64,000 nt of DNA from Beta vulgaris subsp. vulgaris (taxonomy: Eukaryota; Streptophyta; Magnoliopsida; Caryophyllales; Amaranthaceae), in contig NC_079209.1 in assembly GCF_026745355.1 (NCBI RefSeq), positions 14,807,894 to 14,871,893 of the forward strand, written 5' to 3'. Numbering within the stretch: position 1 is the first letter of the stretch; each line of letters starts with the position of its first letter. Shown piece after piece: positions 62,945 to 64,000 of this stretch. Below the pieces are notes generated by a model. It was not told the origin of the DNA. It was given only the letters and a program-made list of their open reading frames with translations, and made no database searches. Made by a program: the position numbers and the translations under genes.

Positions 62945-63840
62945 GAGTATTTTCTATTTTAAACAGCGGATTTCATTTTTTTGGTTATCTAAGATTTGAG
63001 TTTAATGACCTAAAATTTGTGTGATCCTATTTTACCAGGGAAATATAGTGAATGAGTGTAAGAAATTTGTACTATTATTAGTATGTGATATTGGATATGG
63101 AATTATGGATCCAGTAGCGGCCCAGCTTGGCGCAATGGCATGTAAGATAGTTTTTATCTACGACAGGCCCAACTCAATGCCTCTTAGAACTAGCTTCATA
63201 TGGATCTGTAACTTATGTAAGTCTATGTAGGTTACTGCTTTATTCCTTTTTTTTTTTGTGCGATAGGTTATTGCATATTTGCGTTCTTGTTCACACATTG
63301 GTGATAATGATTCTAATTCTAGATTTATTGAGAATTGAGATTAATTAAAAGGAGAAAAGGATGCAAATAGATTTGAATTTTTTCTTTTTTGTATTAGAGA
63401 GCAATTAAGCATAATGATTAAAACGGGATTCAATCTGATATCTTGGATACCACTCTATAAAACTTCACCAATTAAGCTACATGACATCCATTGAAAATAT
63501 TTGAATCTAGGTCTTTGGTCGAAAGATAATGGAACTAACATTGGCAATGGCATGGAGGCACAACCCCACGTCACATACTCGCATCTATTATAATATATAT
63601 TACAAAATCCTTGAGCCATTAGAAGGTACCACATAGATTTCTAGCCTAAATCGTAGAGCTTAATGAGAGGCCACGTAGGATTGCAAGAAACATAAAGGCT
63701 ACGAGGGATTGCTCTTTAATCCCTCACGAAATCAACTATTTTCGTGTAAAAATCCGAATAATTGCAATCTCATTGTGATTGGCGTGATTTGTGGGATTGA
63801 TAATGCAATATTTTAATTCATTCTCTCTTATTGCAATTCA
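62945..63840. other. Intergenic DNA with a tRNA-like remnant
   Basis: A 69-codon frame (63021-63230) is not recognised. At 63417-63490, minus strand, GTAGCTTAATTGGTGAAG and GATTGAATCCCG resemble A and B boxes, perhaps a decayed SINE. No tRNA cloverleaf is evident. Confidence 0.4.
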
Positions 63841-63941
63841 TGATTTTAGGGATTGATTCTTACAATCCTCCCTATTGTCGTTTTTGTATATGATTTTAGG
63901 GATTGATTCTTTCTATCTTCCCTATTTGCCGTTTTTGTATA
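63841..63941. repeat. Tandem duplication, 50 + 51 bp
   Basis: TGATTTTAGGGATTGATTCT begins at 63841 and 63891, each copy ending GTTTTTGTATA. Confidence 0.9.
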
Positions 63942-64000
63942 CTAGATTTTCTGAAAAAAATCGACTTCAATCTTTGAGATTGTATCTCTAAAATCGTTTG

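Overview
The window is nuclear DNA of a flowering plant, almost certainly a eudicot. It is AT-rich, its genes carry many canonical GT-AG introns, and it is saturated with plant transposon families. The transposon types and the receptor-kinase pair would suit the amaranth/goosefoot order, but that placement is a guess. Only two genes look intact. Both are cysteine-rich receptor-like kinases (CRKs) on the + strand: CRK-A (exons between 5975 and 19513, 674 codons) and CRK-B (58650-62359, 677 codons). Each model was assembled exon by exon; all splice phases close and no stop interrupts the frame. They are tandem paralogues with the same exon plan, except that CRK-A has one extra intron in its ectodomain and a roughly 8.2 kb intron before the transmembrane exon. 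About 39 kb of nested transposons lie between them.

Layout. 1-5000: a Copia 3' end, LINE and MULE relics, an intact-ended hAT element and an AT-rich minisatellite. 5000-5975: the CRK-A promoter region, holding a Stowaway MITE and an old TRIM LTR. 5975-19513: CRK-A. Its introns hold a LINE-propagated short retroposon, a 5'-truncated LINE, a MULE, three Stowaway-type MITEs, a tRNA-derived SINE and a complete TRIM. 19.8-21.7 kb: a second SINE family and a decayed Copia. 21.7-29.8 kb: a CACTA-type element containing a MULE and a nearly full-length L1-type LINE whose ORF2 ends in an RNase H domain. 30-35.8 kb: a hAT, ends of other CACTA elements, and tandem repeats. 35886-48685: a 1.25 kb CACTA element expanded to 12.8 kb by a solo LTR inside its terminal repeat and a 9.25 kb Gypsy (Tat-type) element, itself hit by a chromovirus-like fragment. 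49.4-50.8 kb: a 200-bp tandem array split by a MITE. 51.8-52.9 kb: another LINE. 54.7-56.6 kb: a PIF/Harbinger element containing a MULE that contains a second MULE. 58.6-62.4 kb: CRK-B. 62.6-64 kb: a Tourist-like MITE and small repeats.

The CRKs should act at the plasma membrane: two DUF26 ectodomains outside, one membrane span, and an RD-type Ser/Thr kinase inside. W-box cores lie upstream of CRK-A. Nothing here looks like an organelle, a bacterial insert, a CRISPR array or a conventional tRNA/rRNA gene. The most informative observations are target-site duplications (TSDs) that fix element borders and insertion order, a hydrophobic tail encoded in the first bases of the long CRK-A intron, and an antisense gene inside the Gypsy element whose own gag-pol promoter has been deleted.
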